Assembly (NCBI RefSeq): GCF_000468535.1
Contig: NZ_AUQY01000005.1
Location: 186,001 to 250,000 of the forward strand
Direction: 5' to 3'
DNA length: 64,000 nucleotides
Origin: Peptoniphilus mikwangii
GTDB taxonomy: Bacteria > Bacillota > Clostridia > Tissierellales > Peptoniphilaceae
In this document: positions 44,665 to 53,075 of the stretch, piece after piece
Position numbering within the stretch: the first letter of the stretch is position 1
Layout of the letters: each line of letters opens with the position of its first letter
Translations under genes and position numbers: made by a program
The notes under the pieces: generated by a model
Told to the model about the DNA's origin: nothing
Database searches by the model: none
What the model saw: only the letters and a program-made list of their open reading frames with translations

Positions 44665-44691
44665 TATAATATAATCGCGATTATATATCAA
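44663..44691 (-). promoter_or_regulatory. Promoter of tetR-pepD
   Basis: On the minus strand TTGATA (44686-44691) and TATAAT (44663-44668) are exactly 17 bp apart, and the palindrome at 44669-44686 fills the spacer. Confidence 0.65.
44669..44686. promoter_or_regulatory. TetR-type operator, perfect 18-bp palindrome
   Basis: ATATAATCGCGATTATAT reads the same on both strands. It overlaps both divergent promoters, so one bound dimer pair could shut both. Confidence 0.75.
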
Positions 44692-44721
44692 CCCAATTTA
44701 ATATCGAAAGGAGAAATATTA

Positions 44722-46134
44722 ATGGAAAAAACAAAAAAACAAAAAAAGTTCAAATTTCCTGACGCCTTAGTATTAATTGTAATTTTACTAATAGTTGTAT
44801 CCTTTGCAACTTATGTACTTCCAACAGGTGAATATACAAGAGTCTTAAATCCTATCACCGAAATAGAAATAGTAGATCCTACAAGCTATCATGCTATAGA
44901 TAAAAATCCTGTATCTCTTTGGGGAGTTCTGCAATCAATCCCAAGAGGTCTTAATGAATCTGCTGAAATTATAAACTTTTTATTCATAATAGGTGGAACT
45001 TTTGGAGTATTAAAGGGAACAGGTGCTCTTGACTCTCTACTACAAGTAGCTCTTATGAGATTAAAAGGTCGTGAAAGGCTTGTAATTCCTATCGTACTTA
45101 CTTTCTGGGGACTTGGCGGAGCTATAGTAGGAAATTTTGAAGAATGTTTAGCTTTTCTTCCACTGCAAATAACGCTGTGTCTTGCCTTGGGATTTGACTC
45201 CATTACAGGAGTTGCTCTTGGAATGTGCGGTGTAGGAATAGGATATATGGGTGCAATTTTAAATCCTTTTACTGTTGCAACTGCTCAAAATATAGCTGAA
45301 GTTCCTCTATTTAGCGGTATGGGACTAAGAATAGTATCTTTTGCAATTTTACTTATCATAACTGTATCTTACGTATACATATACGCAGGCAAAATTCACA
45401 AAAATCCTCAATCAAGCTTAGTTTATGAAAGCGATTTAAAGAGTCCTTTTAGAGAAAACGAATTATTGGAAGGCGAATTTAATTTCACATCAAAACAAAA
45501 ATTATCACTACTTGTATTCTTATTAGGTCTTATTGCTCTAGTTTACGGTGTTTTAGTATATGAATTCTATTTAGGTGAAATTGCCGCTATATTCATGGCT
45601 GTTGCAATAATCTGCGGTTTGGTCGGCGGATTATCTTTAAACGAAACTGTAGATAATTTTGTAAAAGGCGCCGGAAACTTACTATATGCAGGACTTTGTG
45701 TAGGTTTTGCTCGTGCAATAACCGTAATAATGCAAGACGGAAATATTCTTGATGTAATAGTTCATTCATTCTCAAAATTAGTTTTCGATCTTCCTTTACA
45801 AATAAGTGCTGTAGGAATGTTCCTATTCCAATCATTTATAAATGTATTTATTCCTTCAGGTACAGGACAAGCCGTTGTAAGTATGCCTATAATGACTCCG
45901 CTTGCTGATGTTATTGGCCTTACAAGACAAACTGCAGTAATGGCATTCCAATTTGGAGATGGTATTACAAATCTTATAACACCTACTTCAGGTGATTTAA
46001 TGGCTGCCCTTGCTATCGGTGGTATAGTATATGGAAAATGGATGAAGTGGATTTGGAAACTTTTATTAATGTGGTATGTAGCTTGTTCACTAATATTAAT
46101 GGTTGCAACAGTTATCCACTATGGACCTATTTAA
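44722..46134 (+). CDS. YfcC-family (DcuC/arginine-ornithine antiporter-like) carrier
   Basis: A 470-residue membrane protein with about 11-12 helices. Landmarks are KFKFPDALVLIVILLIVV at the start, then YVLPTGEYTR, VGNFEECLAFLPL, MCGVGIGYMGAILNPFTVATAQNIA, FINVFIPSGTGQAVVSMPIMTPLAD and GDGITNLITPTSGDLMAALAI. These are hallmarks of the YfcC family, anaerobic carriers related to C4-dicarboxylate and arginine/ornithine exchangers; PTSG and IPSGTGQ are the substrate loops. The TetR operator in front and the neighbouring PepD suggest uptake of peptides or amino acids, or product export. AAAGGAG ribosome site. The substrate is not determined. Confidence 0.85.
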   Translation: MEKTKKQKKFKFPDALVLIVILLIVVSFATYVLPTGEYTRVLNPITEIEIVDPTSYHAIDKNPVSLWGVLQSIPRGLNESAEIINFLFIIGGTFGVLKGTGALDSLLQVALMRLKGRERLVIPIVLTFWGLGGAIVGNFEECLAFLPLQITLCLALGFDSITGVALGMCGVGIGYMGAILNPFTVATAQNIAEVPLFSGMGLRIVSFAILLIITVSYVYIYAGKIHKNPQSSLVYESDLKSPFRENELLEGEFNFTSKQKLSLLVFLLGLIALVYGVLVYEFYLGEIAAIFMAVAIICGLVGGLSLNETVDNFVKGAGNLLYAGLCVGFARAITVIMQDGNILDVIVHSFSKLVFDLPLQISAVGMFLFQSFINVFIPSGTGQAVVSMPIMTPLADVIGLTRQTAVMAFQFGDGITNLITPTSGDLMAALAIGGIVYGKWMKWIWKLLLMWYVACSLILMVATVIHYGPI

Positions 46135-46162
46135 TGCGATTATATGAAAATTTAATATATAG

Positions 46163-46272
46163 AATTAAGACTTTTAGATGCAATATTATAAATTCTAAAC
46201 TCATGCTTATTTATTAAAAAAACATAAACTTAGAATTTATAATATCGCTATCTTTAAGTCTTAATTTTTTAT
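46163..46272 (+). terminator. Long inverted repeat, probable terminator of the carrier gene
   Basis: Arms of about 37 nt (46163-46199 and 46230-46266) pair with few mismatches: AATTAAGACTT with AAGTCTTAATT, and ATATTATAAATTCTAA with its exact mirror. A loop of about 30 nt separates them. The right arm runs into TTTTTT, as in an intrinsic terminator. The stem is much longer than other terminators here, so a small MITE-like insertion is the alternative. Confidence 0.55.
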
Positions 46273-46315
46273 GCACCGTAAAATATAATTTATAAAAATA
46301 GTTACAAAAAACAGA

Positions 46316-46345
46316 TTGATATGTTATTATATATGTGCATAAATT
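46316..46345 (+). promoter_or_regulatory. Possible promoter of tRNA-Thr (and queT)
   Basis: TTGATA (46316-46321) and TAAATT (46340-46345) with an 18-bp spacer, ending 7 bp before the mature tRNA. The -10 is weak. Confidence 0.4.
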
Positions 46346-46351
46346 TTAATT

Positions 46352-46427
46352 GCTATCGTAGCTCAGTAGGTAGAGCACTACATTGGTAATGTAGAGGTCG
46401 CGGGTTCGATCCCCGCCGTTAGCTCCA
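46352..46427 (+). tRNA. tRNA-Thr (anticodon GGT)
   Basis: A full cloverleaf: D arm GCTC/GAGC, anticodon arm CTACA-TTGGTAA-TGTAG with GGT at the centre, T arm GCGGG-TTCGATC-CCCGC, and an encoded CCA end (46425-46427). The acceptor stem GCTATCG/CGTTAGC has one U-U mismatch at the fifth pair. It reads ACC and ACU codons. Confidence 0.95.
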
Positions 46428-46432
46428 CTTTT

Positions 46433-46551
46433 ATTTAGGAGATGATATGAAAAAATTATAGACCTGTTATTTAAGTGGCACTTTGGTCTAAGTGGTGGCA
46501 AAGCTTAAATAAGAAAACTCAATAGAGTTATTTTATTTAAAGGAGAATATT
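46433..46551 (+). promoter_or_regulatory. Structured leader of queT with mutually exclusive pairings (riboswitch candidate)
   Basis: TTATTTAAG (46467-46475) can pair with CTTAAATAA (46504-46512), enclosing CACTT/AAGTG or CTTTG/CAAAG hairpins. The same CTTAAATAA can instead pair with TTATTTAA (46533-46540), which abuts the AAGGAG ribosome site of queT. A hairpin AACTC-AATA-GAGTT lies between. This choice would expose or hide the start site, the usual design of a translational riboswitch. The ligand is presumably preQ1, given the gene. I do not see the preQ1-I sequence. A mini-ORF (ATG at 46447, four codons, own AGGAG) opens the leader. Confidence 0.55.
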
Positions 46552-47034
46552 ATGAACTTAAAGGATCTTACTAAGAATGCTATTGTGATGGCAATATACA
46601 TCATATTTATAAGTATTAATCCGATTGGCTTTGGCGCACTTCAATTTAGAATAGGAGAAGTTTTTGCATTAATTCCATTTTTTAATAGAAAGTATGTACC
46701 GGCACTTGTGCTTGGCGGAATACTTGCAAATTTCGCATCGCCATTTGGAGCTATTGACATGGTTGTCGGCGGAGTATGTGCTGTTATTACTTATACTATA
46801 AGTAAATTTATAAAAAATCCATATGTAAACGGACTTGTTTACTCCATCGTATCGGCAGTTGTTGTTTCCTCCGAAATTTATTATTTAAGTATTGGAGAAA
46901 TTGCAAAATCTGATGCTTTTGGATTTATAATTACAAATATAGCAACTATTTTTTTCACTATGATTATTATTACACAGCTTGGTGTTTATATCATAGATAA
47001 GACTAAACTGAAAGATATTATAAAAAATTCTTAA
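46552..47034 (+). CDS. queT: QueT-family queuosine precursor transporter (ECF S-component)
   Basis: A 160-residue membrane protein with about five or six helices. The block NPIGFGALQFRIGEVFALIPFF, then GGILANFASPFGAIDMVVGG, matches the QueT family (COG4708). These are substrate-binding S-components of energy-coupling-factor transporters that import preQ1 or queuine for tRNA modification. The ECF ATPases and T-component are not in the window. It follows tRNA-Thr, with no terminator between, and has a long structured leader. AAAGGAG ribosome site; own terminator at 47035-47063. Confidence 0.85.
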   Translation: MNLKDLTKNAIVMAIYIIFISINPIGFGALQFRIGEVFALIPFFNRKYVPALVLGGILANFASPFGAIDMVVGGVCAVITYTISKFIKNPYVNGLVYSIVSAVVVSSEIYYLSIGEIAKSDAFGFIITNIATIFFTMIIITQLGVYIIDKTKLKDIIKNS

Positions 47035-47063
47035 TTGCTCTGATTTTCAGAGCAATCTTTTTA
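47035..47063 (+). terminator. Terminator of queT
   Basis: TTGCTCTGA-TTT-TCAGAGCAA forms a 9-bp stem followed by TCTTTTTAT, one base after the stop. Confidence 0.85.
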
Positions 47064-47128
47064 TATAACTTTAACAATAACAAATGTTTACATACGACAG
47101 TTAATTTTATTGTTTTAGAATTCAAATA

Positions 47129-47219
47129 ACTTATCATAAGTATATTTCGCATACTTTAAAACTTGTTTAATTAAATACTTTTTATATTATTAAATGTTTA
47201 TAACTTTAAAGGTTTATAA
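47129..47219. repeat. Small repeats upstream of cstA
   Basis: The 270-bp gap before cstA has no gene. It holds ACTTATCATAAGT (47129-47141, palindrome), AGTAT-N7-ATACT (47140-47156) and a direct repeat GTTTATAA at 47196-47203 and 47212-47219. They may be regulator sites for cstA, but AT-richness makes chance matches possible. Confidence 0.3.
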
Positions 47220-47257
47220 TCAAATTTACTATAATTTAATATTTTATCACTTTATTA

Positions 47258-47295
47258 TTGTCGGCAGATAATAAATGTACTATAATTTATTATAG
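47258..47295 (+). promoter_or_regulatory. cstA promoter with overlapping palindrome
   Basis: TTGTCG (47258-47263) and TATAAT (47281-47286) are 17 bp apart. CTATAAT-TT-ATTATAG (47280-47295) covers the -10 and the expected start site, which suits repressor binding. The leader is about 40 nt with GAGGGGG. Confidence 0.6.
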
Positions 47296-47333
47296 AAAGT
47301 GTTTTCTAAGTATTTATAAAGAGGGGGTATATT

Positions 47334-48740
47334 ATGATTACTTTTTTTATCGCACTATTTATTTTAATTGCAGGTTATTTTATCTACGGAAAATTTGTAG
47401 AAGGTATATTTGGACCGACCGATGAGCCTACTCCTGCATTATCTCATGGAGATGGAATAGATTATGTTCCGATGAGTACTCCAAAGGTATTTTTAATTCA
47501 ATTACTTAACATCGCAGGACTTGGACCTATTTTCGGTGCATTAGCCGGAGCACAATGGGGACCCACCGTATTTTTATGGATAGTATTTGGAACAATACTT
47601 GCAGGAGCTGTTCACGATTTTATGTGTGGTATGATTTCTATCAGACACAAGGGAGCAAGTATATCTGAAATTACCGGTATTTATCTTGGCGATACAATGA
47701 AAAATGTAATGAGAGTTTTCTCTGTCGTATTATTGGTTTTAGTAGGTACCGTATTTGCAACAGGACCTGCTAAGCTTCTTTCAATGCTTAATACAGGATT
47801 AAACGCTAAAGTTTGGCTTATTATAATTCTTGTATATTATTTCTTGGCAACACTTCTTCCGATTGATAAAGTTATCGGAAAGTTATATCCTATTTTCGGG
47901 TTGTGCCTAATTATAATGTGTATTGGCGTAGGTGGAGGAATTTTAATTAAGGGATATCATATTCCTGAAATGACTCTTGCAAATCTTCACCCTAAAAATA
48001 CTCCTATCTGGCCATTTATGTTTATTACAGTTGCCTGTGGTGCAATCTCAGGTTTCCACGCAACTCAATCTCCTATGATGGCAAGATGTATTAAAACTGA
48101 AAAAGATGGAAGAAAAGTATTCTACGGTGCAATGGTTGCAGAAGGTATTATAGCGCTTATATGGGCGGCAGCCGGAGTTGCATTCTATGGTTCTACAGGC
48201 GGTCTTTCAAATGCATTGGCTGAATCTACACAAAATGGTGTTGTATATGAAATTTGTAAAACGCTGCTTGGACCTGTAGGCTCAGTTCTTGCAATGATCG
48301 GTGTAATAGCTTGTCCTATAACATCAGGTGATACTGCATTTAGAAGTGCCAGACTTACAATTGCAGATTGGTTTAATATCGGACAAAAAGATGGCAAGAA
48401 AAGATTATTACTTACTGCTCCTCTTCTAATTGTCGGAGCTTTATTATCTCAAATCGACTTTAATATCATTTGGAGATATTTCTCTTGGTCAAACCAAACT
48501 CTTGCTATGATAGCTTTATGGGCAGCAAGTGCATATCTTCTAAAGAATAAGAAAAACTACTACATTACAATGATTCCGGCAACATTTATGTCTGCTGTGA
48601 CATCAACTTATATATTAATAGCACCTGAAGGATTTAAACTTCCAATAAGCATAGCTTATCCGGCAGGAATATTATTCGCAGTATGTTGTCTTGCAGCTTT
48701 TCTTAACTCTACTAAAAAATTAAAAGCTGCACTTAAATAA
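47334..48740 (+). CDS. cstA: Carbon starvation protein CstA family transporter
   Basis: A 468-residue membrane protein with about 13 helices. The signature GPIFGALAGAQWGPTVFLWIVFG, then GAVHDFMCGMISIRHKG and SGFHATQSPMMARC, identifies the CstA/BtsT family. Known members import peptides or pyruvate under nutrient limitation. This is the short clostridial form, lacking the extra C-terminal helices of the roughly 700-residue enterobacterial proteins. Which of the two substrates applies is open; both fit this amino-acid user. It is a single gene with promoter, palindrome and a strong terminator at 48752-48788. Confidence 0.9.
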   Translation: MITFFIALFILIAGYFIYGKFVEGIFGPTDEPTPALSHGDGIDYVPMSTPKVFLIQLLNIAGLGPIFGALAGAQWGPTVFLWIVFGTILAGAVHDFMCGMISIRHKGASISEITGIYLGDTMKNVMRVFSVVLLVLVGTVFATGPAKLLSMLNTGLNAKVWLIIILVYYFLATLLPIDKVIGKLYPIFGLCLIIMCIGVGGGILIKGYHIPEMTLANLHPKNTPIWPFMFITVACGAISGFHATQSPMMARCIKTEKDGRKVFYGAMVAEGIIALIWAAAGVAFYGSTGGLSNALAESTQNGVVYEICKTLLGPVGSVLAMIGVIACPITSGDTAFRSARLTIADWFNIGQKDGKKRLLLTAPLLIVGALLSQIDFNIIWRYFSWSNQTLAMIALWAASAYLLKNKKNYYITMIPATFMSAVTSTYILIAPEGFKLPISIAYPAGILFAVCCLAAFLNSTKKLKAALK

Positions 48741-48751
48741 TTTAATAACAT

Positions 48752-48788
48752 AAAAAATATGCTACTTTAAAAAGTAGCATATTTTTTA
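48752..48788 (+). terminator. Terminator of cstA
   Basis: AAAAATATGCTACTTT pairs with AAAGTAGCATATTTTT, followed by more T. Confidence 0.85.
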
Positions 48789-48886
48789 TTGAAATTCAGA
48801 ATGTTATTCGCTTACTTTTAGTATTAAGACATTGTAAACAATGTATTTGACAATTTCTCTCACAAGTTCAATCCGACCGAATACAT

Positions 48887-48919
48887 ACAAAATGCTACCC
48901 TTTCAGGGTAGCATTTTAA
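48887..48919 (-). terminator. Terminator of V-ATPase operon 2
   Basis: AAAATGCTACCC (48889-48900) and GGGTAGCATTTT (48906-48917) form a 12-bp stem with a 5-nt loop just after the subunit D stop. Confidence 0.8.
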
Positions 48920-48922
48920 TTT

Positions 48923-49609
48923 TTATACAGTTAGTGTTTCTACATCAACTTCTCTTTTCGTTTCCTTACTTTCTTCTTTTGATATGATGTCCTTAACTTT
49001 CATCAATCTGGTTATATTTGCTCTTTCATTTTCATCAAGTTTACCTAGTATATATTTTATAGTATCTTTTAAATCCGGTATTGTCTTGTATTCAAGAGCA
49101 TTTACTCTTCTTCTTGTCTTTTCTATTTCATCTGCCATGAGCTGAGTTGATTTTTCAAGTTGTGCAAGTCTAAGCAGTTTATCCATTACATAGCTCAGCT
49201 TGTCTATTGCTTCATCAAGATCTGCTGTTGTCTGTGCATAACCATATGGATATAATGAACCGTCTTCTGTCAATTTTTCTGTCTTAAATTCCATCTGAGG
49301 GATTTCAACACTCATTACATTTTTAGTGGTTATTTCAAGATTTGTCTTTTGTGTAGGAAATGTTACTGCTGCTTCCAACATCTCAGGGCTCATAAATGCA
49401 GATGCTAATAAAAAGTCTTTAAATGATTTTGAAAGTTCCGCTTCAACTTCCTCTCTCAATCTTTTATTTTCTTTTACTATTTCTATAAATCTCCTCATAA
49501 GTTCGTCTTGCTTATCTTTTAAAAGCTTATGTCCTCTTGATGAAGTTATAAGTCTTTTCTTTAGCATAGACAAATTCATTCTCGTTGGATTGATGTTTAA
49601 TTTTGTCAT
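48923..49609 (-). CDS. ntpD: V-type ATPase 2 subunit D (central stalk)
   Basis: The 228-residue rotor-shaft subunit opens [37 protein letters not shown], the normal N-terminal coiled coil. It has [13 protein letters not shown] in the globular tip and [25 protein letters not shown] as the closing helix; NALE-type VNALEY is the most conserved family piece. I chose the ATG at 49609 (GAGGT before it); a TTG at 49621 lies inside the B gene. The C-terminal tail [17 protein letters not shown] is an acidic/basic extension that subunit D of operon 1 lacks. Confidence 0.94.
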   Translation of the reverse strand: MTKLNINPTRMNLSMLKKRLITSSRGHKLLKDKQDELMRRFIEIVKENKRLREEVEAELSKSFKDFLLASAFMSPEMLEAAVTFPTQKTNLEITTKNVMSVEIPQMEFKTEKLTEDGSLYPYGYAQTTADLDEAIDKLSYVMDKLLRLAQLEKSTQLMADEIEKTRRRVNALEYKTIPDLKDTIKYILGKLDENERANITRLMKVKDIISKEESKETKREVDVETLTV

Positions 49610-49617
49610 AATATACC

Positions 49618-50991
49618 TCAATCTTTCTGAAGATATATATCAAGAAGTTCGTCCTTTATTCTCTTTAATTCCGCTCTTGGAATTAGTCTAAGCAATTCCC
49701 AACCTAATTCAAGAGTTTCTTCTATTGCTCTGTTTGTATAATATCCCTGATTTACATATCTCTTTTCAAATTCATCTGAAAATTTTGCAAATGCTTTATC
49801 TGCATCAGATAACGCCGAATCTCCAAGTATTACTGAAAGTTCTTTAGCTTCTTTTCCGGATGTGTATGCAGCGTATATTTGGTTCATCGTACCGGCATGA
49901 TCTTCTCTTGTCTTTCCTTTTCCGATACCCTTATCTTTAAGACGCGACAATGACGGTATTGCATTTATAGGTGGTTCTAATCCCTGCTTATATAATTGTC
50001 TTGATAAAATAATCTGTCCTTCTGTTATATATCCTGTAAGGTCCGGTATCGGATGTGTTATATCATCTTCCGGCATTGTCAATATAGGAATTTGTGTTAT
50101 TGAACCGTTTCTTCCTTTAATTCTTCCGGCTCTTTCATAAATACCTGCAAGATCCGTGTATAAATATCCCGGATATCCACGACGACCCGGAACTTCCTTA
50201 CGAGCTGCAGATATTTCACGAAGTGCCTCTGCATAATTTGTCATATCTGTCATTATTACAAGCACGTGCATTCCAAGTTCAAATGCCAAGTACTCTGCAC
50301 ATGTAAGTGCCATTTTAGGAGTAGCAAGTCTTTCTATAGCAGGGTCATCCGCCAAATTCATAAACAATACCGCTCTGTCTATTGCACCTGTTTCTTTAAA
50401 GTCATCAATAAAAAACTGAGCTTCTTCAAATGTAATTCCCATAGCTGTAAATACTACCGCAAATTTTTCATTTGAGCCTCTTACTTGAGCCTGTCTTGCA
50501 ATTTGAGCTGCTACATTATTATGTGGAAGGCCTGAACCTGAAAATATCGGAAGTTTTTGTCCTCTTACTAATGTATTTAAACCGTCTATTGTAGAAATTC
50601 CGGTTTGAATAAACTCTGACGGATAGTCTCTACTTACAGGATTTATCGGCGAGCCGTTAATATCTATTTTTGCATTAGGAATGATTCGAGGACCATCGTC
50701 TATAGGCTGTCCAAGTCCGTCAAATACTCTTCCTATCATATCAGGACTTACCCCAAGTTCAAGCGGTCTTCCCAAAAATCTAACACTTGTTTCTTGAAGA
50801 TTGATTCCGCTTGAGCCTTCAAAAATTTGAACCATGGCTTTGTCCCCATCAATTTCGATTACACGTCCACGTCTTTTCTCACCTGTTTGAAGTTCTATAT
50901 CTACAAGCTCTTCATAGCTTACTCCTTCTACACCTTCCACTACCATAAGAGGCCCTACTACTTCTGTTACCGACTTATATTCTTTAAGCAT
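49618..50991 (-). CDS. ntpB: V-type ATPase 2 subunit B
   Basis: The non-catalytic head subunit, 457 residues: [72 protein letters not shown] and [14 protein letters not shown]. It has no P-loop, which separates it from subunit A. It overlaps the stop of subunit A by 8 bp, and subunit D follows 8 bp after its stop. Its sequence is closer to the Enterococcus hirae/Clostridium type than the B subunit of operon 1 by the blocks I can compare. Confidence 0.96.
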   Translation of the reverse strand: MLKEYKSVTEVVGPLMVVEGVEGVSYEELVDIELQTGEKRRGRVIEIDGDKAMVQIFEGSSGINLQETSVRFLGRPLELGVSPDMIGRVFDGLGQPIDDGPRIIPNAKIDINGSPINPVSRDYPSEFIQTGISTIDGLNTLVRGQKLPIFSGSGLPHNNVAAQIARQAQVRGSNEKFAVVFTAMGITFEEAQFFIDDFKETGAIDRAVLFMNLADDPAIERLATPKMALTCAEYLAFELGMHVLVIMTDMTNYAEALREISAARKEVPGRRGYPGYLYTDLAGIYERAGRIKGRNGSITQIPILTMPEDDITHPIPDLTGYITEGQIILSRQLYKQGLEPPINAIPSLSRLKDKGIGKGKTREDHAGTMNQIYAAYTSGKEAKELSVILGDSALSDADKAFAKFSDEFEKRYVNQGYYTNRAIEETLELGWELLRLIPRAELKRIKDELLDIYLQKD

Positions 50992-52753
50992 TTATAGTTC
51001 CTCCTATTCTCAGTTCTTTCATTTCTCTTTCTATATCTAAAATTAATTCATCTAATTTAACAAGTTCCGATTCAGATACGTTTTTAGCTCTTGCTATCCT
51101 CTCTCTTATAGGCATACGTGATATTTCAGATAAATATACTCCGTTTTGAAGTGCATCTATTGCACAATCATAAAATTTTAATATTGCTTTCATCATTTTA
51201 TTTTGCTTATCCAATGAACAATATGTGTCGATGTCATGAAAAGCATTTTGCTGCAAGAAATCTTCACGAATTGATTTTGTAATTTCAAGTTTTAGTTGAT
51301 CTGATTCGGAAAGTGAATCTCTGCCGACAAGTCTAACTATTTCTTGAAGCCCTGTTTCTTCTTGTAAAAGTGTCATAGCTCTTATCCTATTCTTAGAAAA
51401 ATCTCTATCTACATTTTCATTGAAATATTTATCCATTTTTGCTTGATACAGTGAATAAGAATCTATCCAGTTTATTGCAGGAAAATGTCTTCTGTATGAC
51501 AGGTCATAATCAAGTTTCCAAAATATTTTTACTATTCTGAGAGTAGATTGACTTACCGGCTCTGAAATATCTCCTCCCGGAGGAGAAACAGCTCCTATTA
51601 CAGAAAGTGCTCCTTCTCTTTTATCTGAACCTAGACAAATGACACGCCCTGCTCTTTCATAAAATTCCGCAACTCTTGATGCAAGGTATGCAGGATATCC
51701 TTCATCTCCCGGCATTTCTTCAAGACGTCCGCTCATTTCACGAAGCGCTTCAGCCCAGCGTGATGTTGAATCCGCCATCATTGCAACAGAATATCCCATA
51801 TCTCTGTAGTATTCAGAAATTGTAATTCCTGTATATATAGATGCCTCACGTGCTGCTACCGGCATATTAGAGGTATTTGCTATAAGAACTGTTCTTTTCA
51901 TAAGAGATTGTCCTGTACCGGCATCTATCAGTTCCGGAAACTCCATAAGTACATCCGTCATTTCATTTCCACGTTCTCCACAGCCTACATATACAATTAT
52001 TTGAGCATCCGCCCATTTTGCAAGCTGATGCTGAACAACTGTCTTTCCACTTCCAAATGGTCCCGGAATCGCTGCCGTTCCTCCTTTTGTTATAGGAAAG
52101 AATGTATCTATAACTCTCTGTCCTGTAACAAGCGGAGTTGTAGGGTCTATTTTTTTTGTAACCTTACGTCCACGTCTTACCGGCCATTTTTGTATCATAT
52201 TCAGTTCTTTTTGACCATTCTCAGTCTCAAGCACACATATAATCTCATCTACTGTATGCTTTCCTTCACTTATCTTTAAAACCTTTCCGCTAACTCCAAT
52301 TGGAACCATTATTTTATGAAGTACAACAGGAGTTTCTTCAACTGTGCCTATTACATCTCCTTCTGATACCTCATCTCCCACATTAACTGTAGGTTTAAAT
52401 TCCCACTTCTTTTCACGATTTAGCTTTTGGACTTCTGCTCCCTTTACAAGGAAATCCCCCGTAGTATCTTTAAGAGCTTCAAGAGGTCTTTGTATTCCGT
52501 CAAACATCTGCTCTATAAGTCCGGGTCCAAGCTCAACCGACAGCGGATATCCGGTAGATACAACTTCATCTCCCGGTCCTATTCCGGTTGTTTCTTCATA
52601 TACTTGAATAGAAGCTTTATCGCCTCTCATTTCTATAATTTCGCCTATTAATTTTTTTTCAGATACTTCTACCACGTCATACACATTGGCATTTTCCATG
52701 CCGCTTGCTACTACTAATGGTCCGGAAACTTTAATTACTCTTCCTGATTTCAA
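50984..52753 (-). CDS. ntpA: V-type ATPase 2 catalytic subunit A
   Basis: The catalytic subunit of about 589 residues: P-loop [27 protein letters not shown], the insert with [10 protein letters not shown]-like loop ([15 protein letters not shown]), [24 protein letters not shown], and a helical C-terminus. I chose a TTG at 52753 preceded by AAAGGAGGGG, because [14 protein letters not shown] is the usual family start. The longer ATG frame (52801) would begin inside subunit F. Subunit F ends 13 bp upstream. Confidence 0.95.
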   Translation of the reverse strand: MKSGRVIKVSGPLVVASGMENANVYDVVEVSEKKLIGEIIEMRGDKASIQVYEETTGIGPGDEVVSTGYPLSVELGPGLIEQMFDGIQRPLEALKDTTGDFLVKGAEVQKLNREKKWEFKPTVNVGDEVSEGDVIGTVEETPVVLHKIMVPIGVSGKVLKISEGKHTVDEIICVLETENGQKELNMIQKWPVRRGRKVTKKIDPTTPLVTGQRVIDTFFPITKGGTAAIPGPFGSGKTVVQHQLAKWADAQIIVYVGCGERGNEMTDVLMEFPELIDAGTGQSLMKRTVLIANTSNMPVAAREASIYTGITISEYYRDMGYSVAMMADSTSRWAEALREMSGRLEEMPGDEGYPAYLASRVAEFYERAGRVICLGSDKREGALSVIGAVSPPGGDISEPVSQSTLRIVKIFWKLDYDLSYRRHFPAINWIDSYSLYQAKMDKYFNENVDRDFSKNRIRAMTLLQEETGLQEIVRLVGRDSLSESDQLKLEITKSIREDFLQQNAFHDIDTYCSLDKQNKMMKAILKFYDCAIDALQNGVYLSEISRMPIRERIARAKNVSESELVKLDELILDIEREMKELRIGGTINA

Positions 52754-52766
52754 AAAAGCCCCTCCT

Positions 52767-53075
52767 TTATAAAATATTTGATCCGACTGCTTTTTCAACA
52801 TATTTATTTATGTTATTCATTCCTATATTTAAGGTTCCCCTATTTGACGGAATTAATATAACAGCCGGTGTAACTTTGTTATTATATCTCTTTATTGTTT
52901 CTTCTATCTTTTCAGCCAATTGCTCTGTTATAAATATTATCCCATAGCCATTTTGTGCAAGAAAATCAACCTTTTGTCTGGCTTCATCTTCTTCATATGC
53001 CACCACTACATCTATTCCCAGAGCTTTAAATGCCAAAATAGAATCTTTATCTCCAACAACTGCAATTTTATACAT
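52767..53075 (-). CDS. ntpF: V-type ATPase 2 subunit F
   Basis: A 102-residue Rossmann-like subunit, [23 protein letters not shown], then [15 protein letters not shown] and [13 protein letters not shown]. These are textbook F-subunit blocks, better conserved than in the operon 1 copy. It sits on the rotor shaft and controls ATPase activity. The ATG at 53075 overlaps the stop of subunit C by 8 bp, giving tight coupling; the longer frame from 53120 lies inside subunit C. Confidence 0.93.
   Translation of the reverse strand: MYKIAVVGDKDSILAFKALGIDVVVAYEEDEARQKVDFLAQNGYGIIFITEQLAEKIEETIKRYNNKVTPAVILIPSNRGTLNIGMNNINKYVEKAVGSNIL

Noticed and set aside
46476-46491. Second sigma-54-like sequence (TGGCACTTTGG)
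   Set aside because: TGGCAC is present but the -12 TTGC is not at the right spacing, and it lies inside the queT leader structure.
46433-46551. Fluoride riboswitch or preQ1-I in the leader before queT
   Set aside because: GGAGATGATAT recalls the fluoride motif, but the pairing partner and the rest are missing. The preQ1-I core is also absent. The gene is a QueT-type transporter, not a fluoride exporter.
48829-48844. Palindrome ACATTGT-AA-ACAATGT between cstA and V-ATPase operon 2
   Set aside because: It lies between two converging terminators where no promoter is needed; probably chance or a remnant.
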